Of a stretch of DNA of 64,000 nt, positions 45,401 to 53,468 are shown piece by piece (within the stretch, counting starts at the first letter, position 1; each line of letters opens with the position of its first letter). The position numbers were made by a program, and so were the translations under genes. Origin of the DNA: Marthasterias glacialis. Lineage: Eukaryota > Echinodermata > Asteroidea > Forcipulatida > Asteriidae. The stretch spans positions 3,686,290 to 3,750,289 of the forward strand of contig OU452221.1 in the NCBI GenBank assembly GCA_911728455.2. The letters are read 5' to 3'. Below the pieces are notes generated by a model, which was given only the letters and a program-made list of their open reading frames with translations, was not told the DNA's origin and did no database searches.

Positions 45401-48346
45401 AGTCCTCAGTGAGGATTATTGGATGCTTGGTGTCTACTGGCAGCTTGGAGTGCCTCAACCAACTCTTGGTACTCTTAGCAACTTCATCCATCACAGGGTC
45501 GAGTTTTCCCGCCGACTATATGAAGTTATGGCTCTACTGGACGCATTTGATAATCTCCATGCCTGCTGTCTCCTCCAATCCGTGCATGATGAGGGTATTT
45601 AGACTCTCGATCTCATCTTGCGCTGTAGTTTTCAGCTCAACTCTGGATACATGGCGCTGTTTGAAGAGCCTCTGGGCTCGCAGCATCCATGCCATTGTTG
45701 CCTTCAGTTGCCTCCAGGATGAACACTGGTCGATAAACTGATCCACAGTCATACTATCTTCCTGGAACTTGAGAGTGGTAAACCCGCATGACCTATTGGC
45801 CTTTGGCTGGCAACTCCCTCACAATTTCTGACATTGGCCATGTGGATTCCGGCTCCCAAAGAAACGCTTGCCCCTGAAACCTGAACACTTTCTGATGAAT
45901 TCCCGTTCAAGCTATATCTGATGGATTTTCCAAAGTCGGGAAATGCTGCCACTGCTAAATGCTGGAGCCCTCTTGTATGGTGGTAACACGATTTGCAACA
46001 AAGGTGTGGAATCTTATCGTCTTGTTGGCGATGTACCTCAAGAAAGAGGTACTGTCTGTCCAGTAGTAGACATCGAAGTGCGACTCCATTGCTGATGTAA
46101 TCAGTGCAAAAAACTTCACTGAAAGACTGGCTGCGGTTAACTCCATCCTCTGGAAGCTCAATTCCTCTATGGTGCTTAAATCCATCAATGTCCTCTTGGG
46201 TTGGCATGAGATCTCTGATGACAGGCATCTCAGTCAAGCCCCAAAATGCTTTTCCCAAAATATGGTGTGTGGTAAAATTTTGTCCCATGGCGCGTAATTC
46301 CACGGTAGTGGCCTTGCCAGTTACTCCAAGCTGCTGGCCAAGGTTCTCAGTGCAAAATGTCACGTTACTGCCTCGGTCAAGGAATGCGTAGGACTCCACT
46401 GTGGTATTGGTGGCTGGGGATGTGAGTCTTACTGGTTTGACTGCCGTAGTGCAGAGACCTGCGTCGGCTCCCGTAGGGAACTAGCTCTGTCCTTGCGTGG
46501 AAATATGTATGTGGAACTGGAATTTTCCTGGTCGGTGGTCTTGGGGGTCTCTAGCTTTGGAGAGTCTAGGTCCTTTGTATCTTGCTGTTCCCTTTCCTTG
46601 AGGAGCAATTTTTGGATACACACTCTGTGCATTTAGCTGTCTCTGCATCGTTTGCTTAGATGGACATACTTAAGACAACCAAAGCAAAGTCCTTTAGACT
46701 TCAGAAATTGCAACTTGTCTTCAAGTGACTTGGCACTCACCTTTCGGCACTCCTGCATCGTGTGTCCGGATCCTTGACAGAAACTGCAGGGCTTTGAGCT
46801 CGCTACTTTGGCTGCTGACTTGTCGTTTGTTTCTGCATAAACATGCTTCTCCTTCCTACTGTTGCCAACAAACTCAGTAACCGAGGCGGCGCACCCAATC
46901 TTTCTGATTGGTAGCTTGTTGGGGCGTCCCCAATTACTGGGCTTATGTTTGCCTTGATCTTGCCTCCTTCTTGTTCATGACTATATTTCACCATCTCTCA
47001 TGTATATAGAAGGGAGTTTGGATACAAGTCGCTTAATGTACTCGGAATACTCCAAAACCTTTGCCGCATTATTATGGAGTGTACGGCATTTTTACACTCC
47101 ACCAACAATATTGCAAAGGCGTCGAGTCCAGATGGGTTATCTTCTGCACGTCACTTGATCCGCCAGTTGAGACTTGATCCTTCTGCTTCACTTTCTCTGC
47201 CTTCGCTACTGTTTCAGTTTTAGGCTCTTTCGTTTCTTGAATAAGGGCCTGTTTTTAGGGCTTCTTCTCAATAATTGGGGGTCCGTCTGTCAAGTAGGTG
47301 GGGTCCAAAGCTCATGTTTTGGGTAGACTGCTTGCCTGGGGTTCAGGTGACACTGTGAATGATGACGTAACTATGATGCCATGGTGACATAATCTGGTGC
47401 GGTAGGACTGAAAGCCACACCCATCGGTAAGGGTAGACTACAATTGCCGCCTTAGCACTTGATACCTGCAATTCAATCCTGAACTCAAGCTCTTCTTCTT
47501 TCTGCCAGAGTCTCAATTCTTCTCCTTTCTTCCTCGCTTCAAACTAGAGCGCTTCTTCTTTCCTTTTGGCTTCAAACTGAAGCCTCTCCTCCCCCAACTT
47601 CCCTTTCTCTTGGAGTGTTCTAGTTCTGGCTAACAGCTCAGCAGCCTACTGATGCTCCATCGCTCTAGCTGTCAATAAGGAACTGGAAAATTAATAACAT
47701 AACCAAATCAAAAACATTTGGGAAAAAGTAACCTCACCCCGAGAGGACACTATTGCCTAAAAAGACCAGGAAATAACGAACTGACCCCCCCCCCCCAAAA
47801 AAAACAAACAAACAAAAAAAACCAAAAAAACAACAACTTAACAAGCACAACTGGCAAGAAAATGACAGTAAATGACACATGACAGTAAACATTTGCCAAA
47901 GGGCTTGAACAAACTGGGTAAAGATGATTGCGCAGCAGAATTGATGCCAGAGTCAAAATACAAAATAACACTACATGAATAAATCGCAACAATGAACATG
48001 AACTAGTTTCATAACCGAAAACAAGATCCCATTGAACCTCTAAAATCTACAACATAAAAACATGTTCAATACAGGTCTACTAGTAAAAACTAAAAGGCCC
48101 CCTTACCGCTTGTTTGGGATCCAGGGTCCTATAAACCTTGACAAAATTGACTAACTTAACCCTGCAAACCGATATTCGTGGTGTTCGTGATCCCAACTTC
48201 ATGGTGATCTCTGGCGCCCTCTTTAGCGCAAACTTATCCATCTCACAACAACTATAATGAAAGTACACTAAAAACAAAGACAATATAAAAACAGGAAATA
48301 AAGAACTCGAAAAGCATGTGCTCGAGGGAACAAAAACAACAACAAT

Positions 48347-48400
<54 letters not shown>

Positions 48401-50969
48401 AATAATTCGATCAAACCCGGGATTTTAACTAAACAAACTTTTTGAATCTTTCTGGAAATGTAAGCCAGCCTGGTAATACCTGTGAAGAGAACATGATGAA
48501 GAAATTTCAGTTTTATTAGATGTGGGAGGAAAACTCCAAGTGGGGGAAACCCACGCCATCTGGTAGGGAGTGATATCCCAATCCACGTAGAAGGCTCCAG
48601 GTCTGAGGTGGGTTTCGAACCGGAGTCCACTAAGGTGAACTGCATTTTTACATGGGCCTATAATTCAGCGAAACTTAATAACCTATAGGTCACTAAGGTC
48701 GTACAGTTATGACCAGTGAGTATACAACTAATTGACAATCTCTTGACTATTTATCTCAACACCTTAAAAACAGAGCGTCATCCAAGAATATGTTGACAAC
48801 ATGTTCCAGACGATTTTGTCCGTGGAGAGCGCCCCCAAGGCCATCAAGTACCTCTTTGACTTTTTCGACGACCAGGCGCATATGTATGACATGAAGTCCA
48901 AAAACCCGGAAATTAAATATGCCTGGAAGAATAACATGTGAGTAATGAATAACAGTAAGACCCCCCCCCCCCCCCCCCAACGAGAACAATGTAGACACCG
49001 GGAACCAGTCTAATGTTTAAGTAACCTTCAAGTGCGTAAAAACTTCACCGGAAACTTTGATATTGATAAACCTCATTTTAAAATAGATTAGTTTTTTGGA
49101 AGTTTACGTCCAAGTTTAAATGAAGGCTTGCATGCCTCTCTCTAAATCCTCCCCGTTTAAGAAAGACGCTTAAGCTTAACACCGCCTTTTGCTTAGTGTG
49201 CAAAACACTGCTTAAAAGCTTCATAAAACGAGGCCCACACGTTGCGCTTTCAAGAGATGTTTGCAACATATAAAAAAAAATCTGAATACTCTCCATTCAA
49301 TCACTTTTTGATAGTCTGCCACTGCGTTTCTGGTCCAATGCCATCAAGCATCCAGACTACATCTTTGACATCCGACCTTCTCGCTCCGTTGAGGCAAGCA
49401 TGGACGTGATAAGTCAGTTATTCCATGACGCCCACGACACCGAGACGGATAAACTTGGACAGGTAAGAGAAGTTGGTGACCGCAAGGGCAGTTTTCTTAA
49501 ATCAAAGAAAAACAAATATGTTTGCATTCCCCTTAGTGTCTGGTACGAACTTTGATAACTCATCGGCGTCATTCAGCAAGACCCAAGGACTGTGCATTTA
49601 ATAAAGTGGACAATCTGGTGAGAAATGTTGCTTTCCTCGAACAACTAAACACAATTCTTCACAGAGGGGGAAAATGTGCATCTTAGGGATTTATTGTTCA
49701 TTGGATAACTATTGGGGAGGGAAAGGGGGAGTGCCCTGTAGGCGGAGGGGGGGGGGGGGGGGCAGATCTAAATACAAAGTTTCTGATTTTTTTTTACGTT
49801 GACAGGAATCCTCCATTAACAAGTTCCTGTACAGCAGAGAGAAGACAAAGTACCAGCGTCTTGTTCGACAATACTATAAAGGATTGGAGGAATCTTCACC
49901 GGTACCCACACAAGATCTGAACGCAGAGCTACAAAAAGCAAGTCAGGTATAAGACGCCAAATTAACTTAACCCAAATTCCTGCCCAATTCTCAAAACCTA
50001 TTTAGTGTTATTTAATTTCAAGATCCCCTCATATACAGCACGTTAATTTTCGTGAAAAATAATATTCTTAGCTAAATACAAAATACATCGTTGCTTTTGT
50101 TTTATCTTGACTTTAAACTCAGCGAGGCCTTAATTTTACCTGCAAGAGGTCAAACCAAAGAAACAGTGTGGTAAACCAGATGCAATTACACTTCTACTAA
50201 AGCAGTTAATGTACAACTTTTGATGATTTTTTTTATTGACAGTTTTACAATGTTTCAATGTAAGTTATTTGCTTGAACAATAAGTATTATTATTTTTGAA
50301 ATATTTTTGTACTTTCAATTGGAATTAGTATTGCGCCCTCTGGCTGTCAAAAATACGGCCTACTTATCTCTGTTTTCTTGTAGATTTTCACAGGACTGTT
50401 CAGCAAGCTAAGCACCTTGAAGCAACTATGGGATCTTGTAAGTTATCTATTCCTGGTTGCATGATAACATTAAAGAGGCTATCTTCTTGCACCTCCCTTA
50501 ACTGTTTACTGCATTAGATTGACCTCTGACCTGCCTGCTGCGCAAAGAATAGTAATGATATCTTTGATTACTCGATAACCGCCTACACTCTTTACTGTAA
50601 ATGTTTTGGGTACATCATGCTCAACTGTGAAAGACCCTCCAACTCAAAACATAAAAGCACATCAGCTCTACACACTTTAGTCTCTTGACGACAACTTGAA
50701 CACTGTAGTCGAAACGTCGAGAACAGACCAATCAGCTCTTTTCAGAGCCAACCTAGTCTTCCTAGAACAGATTAATACGTGGTGTACCAAAAGAAACCAA
50801 AATATTCAACTCCATCATGCAAAGACTAAAACTCTCAACTCTTCTCTCTGTTTCAATCTGACAACAGCTTCTTGTGGTGTTGAGGACAAATGATGAAGGT
50901 GACCAAGAGCATATATGGTGTTTGCTGGCTGATGTGAAAGATACACTCTCCAGCGGCAATGCTTTGTAA
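20292..50969 (+). CDS. PLXN: Plexin, complete, 40 coding exons (1989 aa)
   Basis: Single-pass semaphorin receptor of the plasma membrane. The joined exons total 5970 nt with consistent phases. Layout by residue: signal peptide and sema domain (1-499), PSI1 (from about 500), PSI2 (about 665-704), PSI3 (about 820-878), four IPT/TIG-type repeats (about 879-1255), transmembrane helix (about 1276-1300), GAP first half (about 1325-1534), RBD (1535-1667), GAP second half (to 1989). The length matches animal plexins. In the family, semaphorin binding to the ectodomain activates a GAP for Rap-type small GTPases and the RBD binds Rac/Rnd. The A or B subtype is not clear and the C-terminus (GNAL) lacks the plexin-B PDZ motif. 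The GAP arginine pair appears absent. The start at 20292 was chosen for its strong context (A at -3, G at +4) just before the signal peptide. Confidence 0.9.
21462..22360 (+). other. Plexin intron 1, nothing notable
   Basis: AT-rich intron of about 0.9 kb with short T and A runs. No mobile element or RNA gene recognised. Confidence 0.6.
22361..23452 (+). CDS. PLXN: Plexin exons 2-4: C-terminal sema domain
   Basis: Exons 22361-22469, 22883-22971 and 23324-23452. The exon 2 end was fixed by phase: only the donor at 22470 (CGG/GTAAAG) joins in frame to exon 3. Exons 3-4 read [17 protein letters not shown] and then [10 protein letters not shown], the last blades of the sema propeller as in other plexins. 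The 3' ends of exons 2 and 4 are duplicated in the introns that follow. Confidence 0.8.
22608..22660 (+). repeat. Duplicated tail of plexin exon 2 with donor-like GTAAAT
   Basis: The segment ending TTGGAACTATCAGGTAAAT resembles the end of exon 2 (CTGGAACTATCGGGTAAAG at 22456-22474), including the splice-donor region. It lies about 180 bases downstream inside the intron. Confidence 0.6.
23405..23636 (+). repeat. 58-bp tandem array made from the end of exon 4 and its donor
   Basis: Four units start at 23405, 23463, 23521 and 23579. The first unit is the last 48 bases of exon 4 plus the first bases of the intron (AAAAG/GTACAATAAC). Units 3 and 4 keep AAG/GTACA and so carry extra potential donors; unit 2 has AAGATA. 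The last unit is about 4 bases shorter. Reading through from the true donor gives a stop at once. Confidence 0.9.
23788..25013 (+). CDS. PLXN: Plexin exons 5-8: PSI1 and following linker
   Basis: Exons 23788-23903, 24137-24263, 24666-24819 and 24914-25013. PSI1 is clear from [10 protein letters not shown], then DPYCGWCTL and a further Cys-rich stretch in exon 6. Exons 7-8 encode the beta-rich segment between PSI1 and PSI2 (SYECRFGSY, then [11 protein letters not shown]), with phase 1/2 junctions that fit exactly. Confidence 0.85.
25241..27310 (+). CDS. PLXN: Plexin exons 9-12: PSI2 and second linker
   Basis: Exons 25241-25358, 25693-25827, 26986-27081 and 27202-27310. Exon 9 reads [20 protein letters not shown], a canonical second PSI. 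Exons 10-12 ([27 protein letters not shown]) correspond to the region leading to PSI3. The phase 1 end of exon 12 fits exon 13. Confidence 0.85.
25828..26985 (+). other. Plexin intron 10, AT-rich
   Basis: About 1.16 kb, very AT-rich with A runs. No coding or recognised element. Confidence 0.6.
27646..28802 (-). mobile_element. Solo LTR candidate in plexin intron 12
   Basis: About 1.16 kb bounded by TGTGGCGGAAC and GTTCCGTCACA, i.e. TG...CA with short inverted termini typical of LTRs. The minus strand has a TATA-like GTATTTAAGCAGG about 130 bases from its TGTGACGGAAC end, so the LTR probably points leftward. No internal retroviral coding flanks it, and no clean target duplication was found (TTTAT versus ATATG). 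Confidence 0.5.
28230..28375. mobile_element. MITE nested in the solo LTR candidate
   Basis: About 146 bases with inverted ends GGGCCGATTTCACAAAG and CTTTGTGAAATCGTGC and inverted similarity into the interior (CTAAGATTGAT / ATGAATCTTAG). It interrupts the LTR-like sequence, so it arrived later. Confidence 0.7.
28868..29049 (+). CDS. PLXN: Plexin exon 13: PSI3
   Basis: It encodes [18 protein letters not shown], then [16 protein letters not shown], then CPDPILQG, the third PSI module and the start of the first IPT strand. The acceptor is TTTCTACAG at 28867 and the donor GGG/GTGAGT at 29050; phase 2 in, phase 0 out. Confidence 0.9.
29393..29455 (+). repeat. Partial duplicate of exon 14 in the intron upstream
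   Basis: GTGTCTGTAATTGGTACAGA and the following bases match the exon 14 segment GTATCTGTAATGGGTACAGA (from about 29538), continuing through ATATTGG(T/C)AGAGGA. It has no intact splice sites of its own. Confidence 0.65.
29508..31474 (+). CDS. PLXN: Plexin exons 14-18: IPT repeats 1 to 3 (start)
   Basis: Exons 29508-29662, 30011-30128, 30624-30760, 30888-31052 and 31333-31474. IPT hallmarks: [20 protein letters not shown] (IPT1), [20 protein letters not shown] (IPT2) and [18 protein letters not shown] (IPT3, starting at the exon 17/18 junction). Intron 16 must use a GC donor (AACAAG/GCAAGT at 30761); the nearby GT would break the frame. Confidence 0.9.
31475..33099 (+). other. Plexin intron 18, with minisatellite
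   Basis: About 1.6 kb. The first half is dominated by a 34-bp tandem array (31697-32372). The second half (32460-33090) is AT-rich without recognised elements. Confidence 0.6.
31697..32372 (+). repeat. 34-bp minisatellite, about 20 degenerate units
   Basis: Units follow the pattern GGAAAATCATGGGTTCACTT CCCACCAAGAGCAT with scattered substitutions. Because 34 is not a multiple of three, the frame rotates between units, and three overlapping plus-strand frames without stops result. These are not coding. Confidence 0.9.
33100..33720 (+). CDS. PLXN: Plexin exons 19-20: IPT3 end and IPT4
   Basis: Exons 33100-33336 and 33544-33720. Exon 19 reads FMRCRTPNI, then [14 protein letters not shown], then [10 protein letters not shown], the usual IPT3-IPT4 boundary; exon 20 begins GKRINN (family L-x-G-K/R-N-L) and ends GLPVVW at donor GTAAGT. 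The last 100 bases of exon 20 are repeated in the following intron. Confidence 0.9.
33643..34940 (+). repeat. About 102-bp array derived from the exon 20 tail, split by a MITE
   Basis: GTTGTAATTTACCTG of exon 20 (33641) recurs in intronic units beginning near 33721, 34750 and 34850, plus a fragment at 34680-34749. Unit 2 still ends GGCTTCCAGTGGTCTGG like the exon, but its donor-equivalent is GAAAAT. The CTATCAG-ended MITE (33836-34672) interrupts the array. Confidence 0.8.
33836..34672. mobile_element. CTATCAG-ended MITE, copy 1
   Basis: The ends CTATCAGGAACC and GGTTCTGATAG form short terminal inverted repeats. Diagnostic interior pieces: ATTGATACCGGGGGTTAG, GTTTGACCTTGGGTCACAC and GGCGGCCATCTTGGATTTTG. 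The same family is at 51770-52722 and, inverted and split by a DIRS element, at 55453-61012. Confidence 0.75.
35024..35231 (+). CDS. PLXN: Plexin exon 21: transmembrane helix
   Basis: Starts [20 protein letters not shown] and continues into a 25-residue hydrophobic helix ([20 protein letters not shown] plus IVLSI), then a basic stop-transfer RLYRSS and the start of the cytoplasmic coiled segment. Phase 1 donor AAAG/GTAAGG at 35232. Confidence 0.95.
35232..35826 (+). other. Plexin intron 21, repeat-like
   Basis: The middle (about 35395-35680) looks like an interspersed repeat with short inverted AGGGTTCTTGG / CCAAGAACCCC at its left part. I cannot assign a family. Confidence 0.35.
35827..35969 (+). 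CDS. PLXN: Plexin exon 22: juxtamembrane segment
   Basis: Reads [20 protein letters not shown] and then [11 protein letters not shown], matching the plexin D-L-T-S-D-L..G-I-P-F-L-D-Y-R-x-Y-A-x-R-V-L-F-P-G motif. This exon is the last upstream of the duplicated block and has no counterpart next to copy A. Confidence 0.9.
36047..36312. repeat. Long inverted repeat (115-bp arms, 33-bp loop)
   Basis: Left arm 36047-36161 and right arm 36195-36312 are near-perfect reverse complements (for example GGCATCTTCCAAGGATTAAA and TTTAATCCTTGGAAGATGCC). The hairpin lies about 120 bases before the start of duplication copy B, in intron 22. It could be a foldback element or a palindrome that favoured rearrangement. 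Confidence 0.95.
36998..39403 (+). CDS. PLXN: Plexin exons 23-27: first half of GAP domain
   Basis: Exons 36998-37128, 37526-37591, 38097-38171, 38997-39063 and 39257-39403. Motifs: [34 protein letters not shown] joined to [36 protein letters not shown]. The canonical arginine pair before T(E/D)SV is replaced by S-K, with an arginine one place later where T is usual. Exon 24 is identical in both copies. Confidence 0.9.
38390..38480 (-). repeat. tRNA-derived SINE head (copy B)
   Basis: Counterpart of 5200-5300. The minus strand carries A-box-like TGGTCTAGTGGTGAAG and B-box-like GGTTCAAGTCC. No acceptor stem closes, so it is not a functional tRNA. Confidence 0.55.
38640..38870 (-). repeat. SINE-like repeat body (copy B)
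   Basis: Counterpart of 5494-5700, with the B-box-like GATTCGAATTCC on the minus strand and the conserved body TTAAAGAACCCAGAACACTT. It predates the duplication. Confidence 0.5.
39494..40807 (+). CDS. PLXN: Plexin exons 28-31: Rho-GTPase-binding domain
   Basis: Exons 39494-39647, 39981-40081, 40414-40507 and 40758-40807. It reads [41 protein letters not shown] and [11 protein letters not shown], the ubiquitin-like RBD inserted between the two GAP halves. Exon 31 is 50 nt here against 56 nt in copy A. Confidence 0.88.
40834..41042. mobile_element. AAGGGGC-ended MITE (copy B)
   Basis: Same position as 7483-7690 in copy A, with TTA on both sides (40831-40833 and 41043-41045). Shared by both copies, so inserted before the segmental duplication. 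Confidence 0.75.
41501..41688 (-). mobile_element. Small solo LTR candidate, copy B only
   Basis: About 190 bases bounded by TGTTGCGTGG and CTCAACA (TG...CA), inside a CT-rich tract that continues uninterrupted in copy A (CTCTCTCTC near 8262-8278). The minus strand contains AAATAAA followed by a GT-rich stretch, as expected near an LTR poly(A) site. The CTCTC flanks are compatible with a target duplication but uninformative. Confidence 0.55.
41737..43776 (+). CDS. PLXN: Plexin exons 32-35: linker before second GAP half
   Basis: Exons 41737-41853, 43066-43114, 43390-43448 and 43642-43776. Polar linker ([15 protein letters not shown], then [13 protein letters not shown], then [13 protein letters not shown]) ending [11 protein letters not shown]. 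Exon 33 is one codon shorter than in copy A, and exon 35 is strongly diverged from it. Confidence 0.82.
41929..42688 (-). mobile_element. CR1/Jockey-like LINE 3' fragment, copy B only
   Basis: The minus strand reads [17 protein letters not shown], then [17 protein letters not shown], then after frame breaks [17 protein letters not shown] and [12 protein letters not shown] before a stop: the C-terminal part of a LINE reverse transcriptase ORF, followed by an (AAG)n-like 3' tail at the left end. ACATTA flanks both sides (41923-41928 and 42689-42694) and occurs once in copy A (near 8503), so the empty site is preserved there. Confidence 0.75.
44571..45500 (-). pseudogene. BEL/Pao integrase remnant
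   Basis: Frames at 45373-44927 and 44918-44571 resemble the integrase core ([13 protein letters not shown] and a degenerate [20 protein letters not shown]) and the downstream [20 protein letters not shown] region. Frameshifts and stops separate the pieces, so the enzyme cannot be made intact. Confidence 0.75.
45749..46399 (-). pseudogene. BEL/Pao protease-RNase H remnant with internal deletion
   Basis: The frame starts with an aspartic-protease-like segment ([11 protein letters not shown], where the usual D-S/T-G is D-R-G) and soon joins RNase H-like sequence, visible in another frame as [19 protein letters not shown]. The polymerase fingers and palm between them are missing. Confidence 0.6.
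48335..48400 (+). repeat. (AAC)n microsatellite
   Basis: About 66 bases of ACAACAACA just beyond the 5' LTR of the BEL element, next to a SINE-like block. Copy A lacks it. Confidence 0.9.
48420..48650 (-). repeat. tRNA-derived SINE-like repeat
   Basis: The minus strand begins with B-box-like GGTTCGAAACC and continues through the conserved body ACCAGATGGCGTGGGTTTCC. A conserved-domain SINE is the likeliest reading; the family is not assigned. Confidence 0.5.
48774..50969 (+). CDS. PLXN: Plexin exons 36-40: second GAP half and C-terminus
   Basis: Exons 48774-48937, 49315-49462, 49806-49946, 50384-50437 and 50868-50969. Motifs: [80 protein letters not shown]; ends SSGNAL then TAA. The conserved LPLRFW stretch is kept although the arginine pair in the first half is not. 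Confidence 0.9.
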
Positions 50970-51056
50970 TATTGCCCCAAGGTTCAGTTTAGGTTTTCTC
51001 GGTCAATTTCAGCAACAGATAATTCAGTTTCATTAAAACGCATTCAAATTCGATCA

Positions 51057-51278
51057 AACTATGTGGTTTATGTCTTTGCTACACATTGCGTCCAATTCGT
51101 TTTCGTGCAGACATCACGATTTTGTTCTTCTCACTCTCGGGTTCGTTTCAGTCATTCTAAAGGCATTTAATACTACACTTTCACGAATGTCTACAACCTA
51201 TTTTACAATTGATGTCTGATGAAATTGAATGGTTGACCAGCCTCTTGCTGCTGACTTTTACGAAATTGAATGATTTTT
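51057..51278 (+). repeat. 222-bp perfect direct repeat, unit 1
   Basis: Identical base for base with 52297-52518. Unit 1 begins 20 bases after the end of duplication copy B. No coding content recognised. Confidence 0.95.
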
Positions 51279-51680
51279 ACAACCTACTAAATTCGAATGA
51301 TCTTATTTGACCTGTGAATGCTAAACTGTTGAAATTTAATGACTCATTGTAACTGTTGAATGATGACACAACGGAGCTTCGTTCTTCGAACAGAGTGATA
51401 TTGATTATTGATATTGAATGATTAGTGTGACTGGAATAATGCCATGGGTGCAAGAAACGTTGTTTCCCGTATGAAGGTTGTTTCCCGTATGAAACGTTGT
51501 TTCCCGTAACCTAGGTTCCTGTTTCGATTTGCCAAAGACAAATAAACAAATGTCTGTGCATAAACTTCCCGCCGAAAACTTGTACGGTAATTCACTGGTT
51601 TCTGGGATACAGTATAATCATCATCTAATGTAATATTTCAAAAATAGTTAAGGAACGAGAACAGTTCTGTCTATGATTTT
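51279..51680. other. Intergenic, no gene seen
   Basis: Contains a short threefold repeat of GTTTCCCGTATGAA (51460-51510) and AATAAA at 51540. No coding exon. Confidence 0.4.
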
Positions 51681-51685
51681 ATAAA

Positions 51686-51769
51686 TGTCTAGTGGGCGAG
51701 CGGTCAAGCGCACTGGACTCAAGCCCTGGTTTTCTGATCAGCAGAGTGTGGGTTCGAGTCCCGCTCTTG
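51686..51769 (+). repeat. tRNA-Leu-like SINE head
   Basis: GTGGGCGAGCGGTCAAGCGC, ACTGGACTCAAGCCCTGG (an anticodon-arm-like stretch with CAA) and B-box GTGGGTTCGAGTCCC resemble tRNA-Leu, but the acceptor ends do not pair and no CCA-compatible 3' end follows. It directly abuts the MITE at 51770. A tRNA-derived SINE head or tRNA pseudogene. Confidence 0.5.
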
Positions 51770-52722
51770 TATCAGGACCGAGGGCACAATGGGCCCCTCT
51801 ACCAAATTTGTGGCCATAACTTTTAAACACTTAGTCTGATCACAAGACATTTGCTGAAAAAATATCCAAATGTCCAAAAACAATTCTTGGATCATGCCGG
51901 CAAAAAATAATTGATACCGGGGGTTAGCTGTTGCCATGGCAACCATTTGTTTGACCTTGGATCACACGGTTTTAACGTTTTTTAGTGATTTTTTAAAAAA
52001 CTTTTGAACATAATTTCCACTTGTTTTTGATTTTTTCCCCAGAAAAGTGATAGTGATGAGTCACGTGATAGTCTAAAATGCTTTTGGAAATCCAAGACGG
52101 CCGCCAAATATGGCGGCCGTCTTGGATTTTGTGTTTTCAGCCTGTAATTAGGGAATCAAATTATATCAAGTTTTTTAACAATAGAATGTTTTCAACGTAC
52201 TAATTTCTTACTTATCAGACCAAACACATATTAAGGTTTATAAACCAAGCCTTATTATTATAAACTGTTATAGGGTGCTACATGAATGGGTCTCATAACT
52301 ATGTGGTTTATGTCTTTGCTACACATTGCGTCCAATTCGTTTTCGTGCAGACATCACGATTTTGTTCTTCTCACTCTCGGGTTCGTTTCAGTCATTCTAA
52401 AGGCATTTAATACTACACTTTCACGAATGTCTACAACCTATTTTACAATTGATGTCTGATGAAATTGAATGGTTGACCAGCCTCTTGCTGCTGACTTTTA
52501 CGAAATTGAATGATTTTTGACCAAAAATGGACAGTCAAAAACGCCCTCTGAGTTGACGATTTTGGAATTGTTTTGACGTTATCATGTAGAAGCTCGGTGA
52601 AATGAACATTTATGCCAAGTTTCATCAAAATCGATTGAACACTTTGGAAAATACGGAAGGGGGACATTGTGTGCCCCCGGTCCCCGTACACCCCCCCCCC
52701 GAAAAAAGCACGGTTGTGATAG
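51770..52722. mobile_element. CTATCAG-ended MITE, copy 2
   Basis: Begins TATCAGGACC and ends GGTTGTGATAG. It includes the palindromic GGCCGCCAAATATGGCGGCC near 52100. Its middle (52261-52518) is replaced or interrupted by a 37-bp repeat and by unit 2 of the 222-bp direct repeat. Confidence 0.75.
52297..52518 (+). repeat. 222-bp perfect direct repeat, unit 2
   Basis: Exact copy of 51057-51278, lying inside the second MITE. Sequence similar to the other MITE copies resumes right after it (TTTGACCAAAAATGG). Confidence 0.95.
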
Positions 52723-52734
52723 GGTTAAGCGAGA

Positions 52735-52898
52735 CACTTAACCATTACTTCGTCCTTCGGATGGGACGTAAAGCCGTAGTCCCCTTGTGTTGTGTAATGC
52801 ACGTAAAACAAAAGAACCCAGTTACACTTATTGCTAAGAGAAGGGGGTTTGCCCCGGTGTCTTATGACAGTGGCTGCTGAATGCTCCACAACACATTG
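52735..52898 (+). repeat. SINE-like repeat body
   Basis: CCTTCGGATGGGACGTAAAG, TTGTGTAATGCACGTAAAAC and AAGAACCCAGTTACACTTAT represent the conserved body also seen inverted at 5494-5700 and 38640-38870. A 37-bp direct repeat (52899) of the sequence at 52261 follows immediately. Confidence 0.55.
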
Positions 52899-52936
52899 TA
52901 AACTGTTATAGGGTGCTACATGAATGGGTCTTATAA

Positions 52937-53466
52937 TTCAAAAACTTCAAAAACCTTTCGTAATATAAAGCACTATATTATACCATTTGGTCTGTCTATA
53001 AATATTACGTGCTCAATTGATAAACAATACATTATAATTTTGATTGTGTAATACTCAGATAAACTTACATTAATTCAGAATGTTGATGTCTTTGTTTAAA
53101 GACACTTTTTAGAAAAATACACAGTTATTTGAAATTTTATGCTATTTTGTTAAAAATATGATATAAATTTACAAAGTGAGACTTCTTCTGAAATTTTAAG
53201 TGTAAATGCCTTTGCATAATTATGATGTCACAAGCTCAAGACGCGCCCTCACTAATGAAGCCATATCAATCGCTAAGATTTTTACCCAGTGATGTGAGGG
53301 TTGTGTTTATAAATACAAGAGTCTTGTCCGTTTTGAGGAAACATATTTTGTTACTTGTTTGGTATAAATAGTTTCGGCAGAGATTCTTTTGCATAATCCA
53401 GACATTTTTCAATTTAGTTCCAACTTGCGAAATAAAGAATTGTAAACAATGTCATAATTGACAAAG
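52937..53466. other. Intergenic, AT-rich, no gene seen
   Basis: No exon, RNA gene or recognised repeat. Confidence 0.45.
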
Positions 53467-53468
53467 TA

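Larger units (their letters stand above)
44150..48250 (-). mobile_element. Degenerate BEL/Pao retrotransposon in plexin intron 35
   Basis: Two LTR-like copies: about 47690-48250 (5') and a shorter 44150-44337 (3', internally deleted). Both have TGTTGTGAGATGG at the right end and share GCTTGTTTGGGATCCAG. Between them on the minus strand: Gag coiled coil (about 47450-47690), zinc knuckles (46650-46800), retropepsin fragment (46250-46400), RNase H fragment (45955-46190), integrase (44927-45500) and its C-terminal region (44571-44918). Most of the reverse transcriptase is missing and frames are broken. Absent from copy A. Confidence 0.75.
36430..51037 (+). repeat. Segmental duplication, copy B (plexin exons 23-40)
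   Basis: Counterpart of 3430-12660. It forms the 3' third of the main plexin gene. Extra length comes from a solo LTR (41501-41688), a LINE (41929-42688), a BEL element (44150-48250) and a simple-repeat/SINE block (48330-48650) absent from copy A. Confidence 0.9.

Noticed and set aside
51686-51769. tRNA-Leu gene
   Set aside because: The anticodon-arm and T-arm resemble tRNA-Leu but the acceptor stem does not pair and a repeat follows directly; treated as a SINE head.
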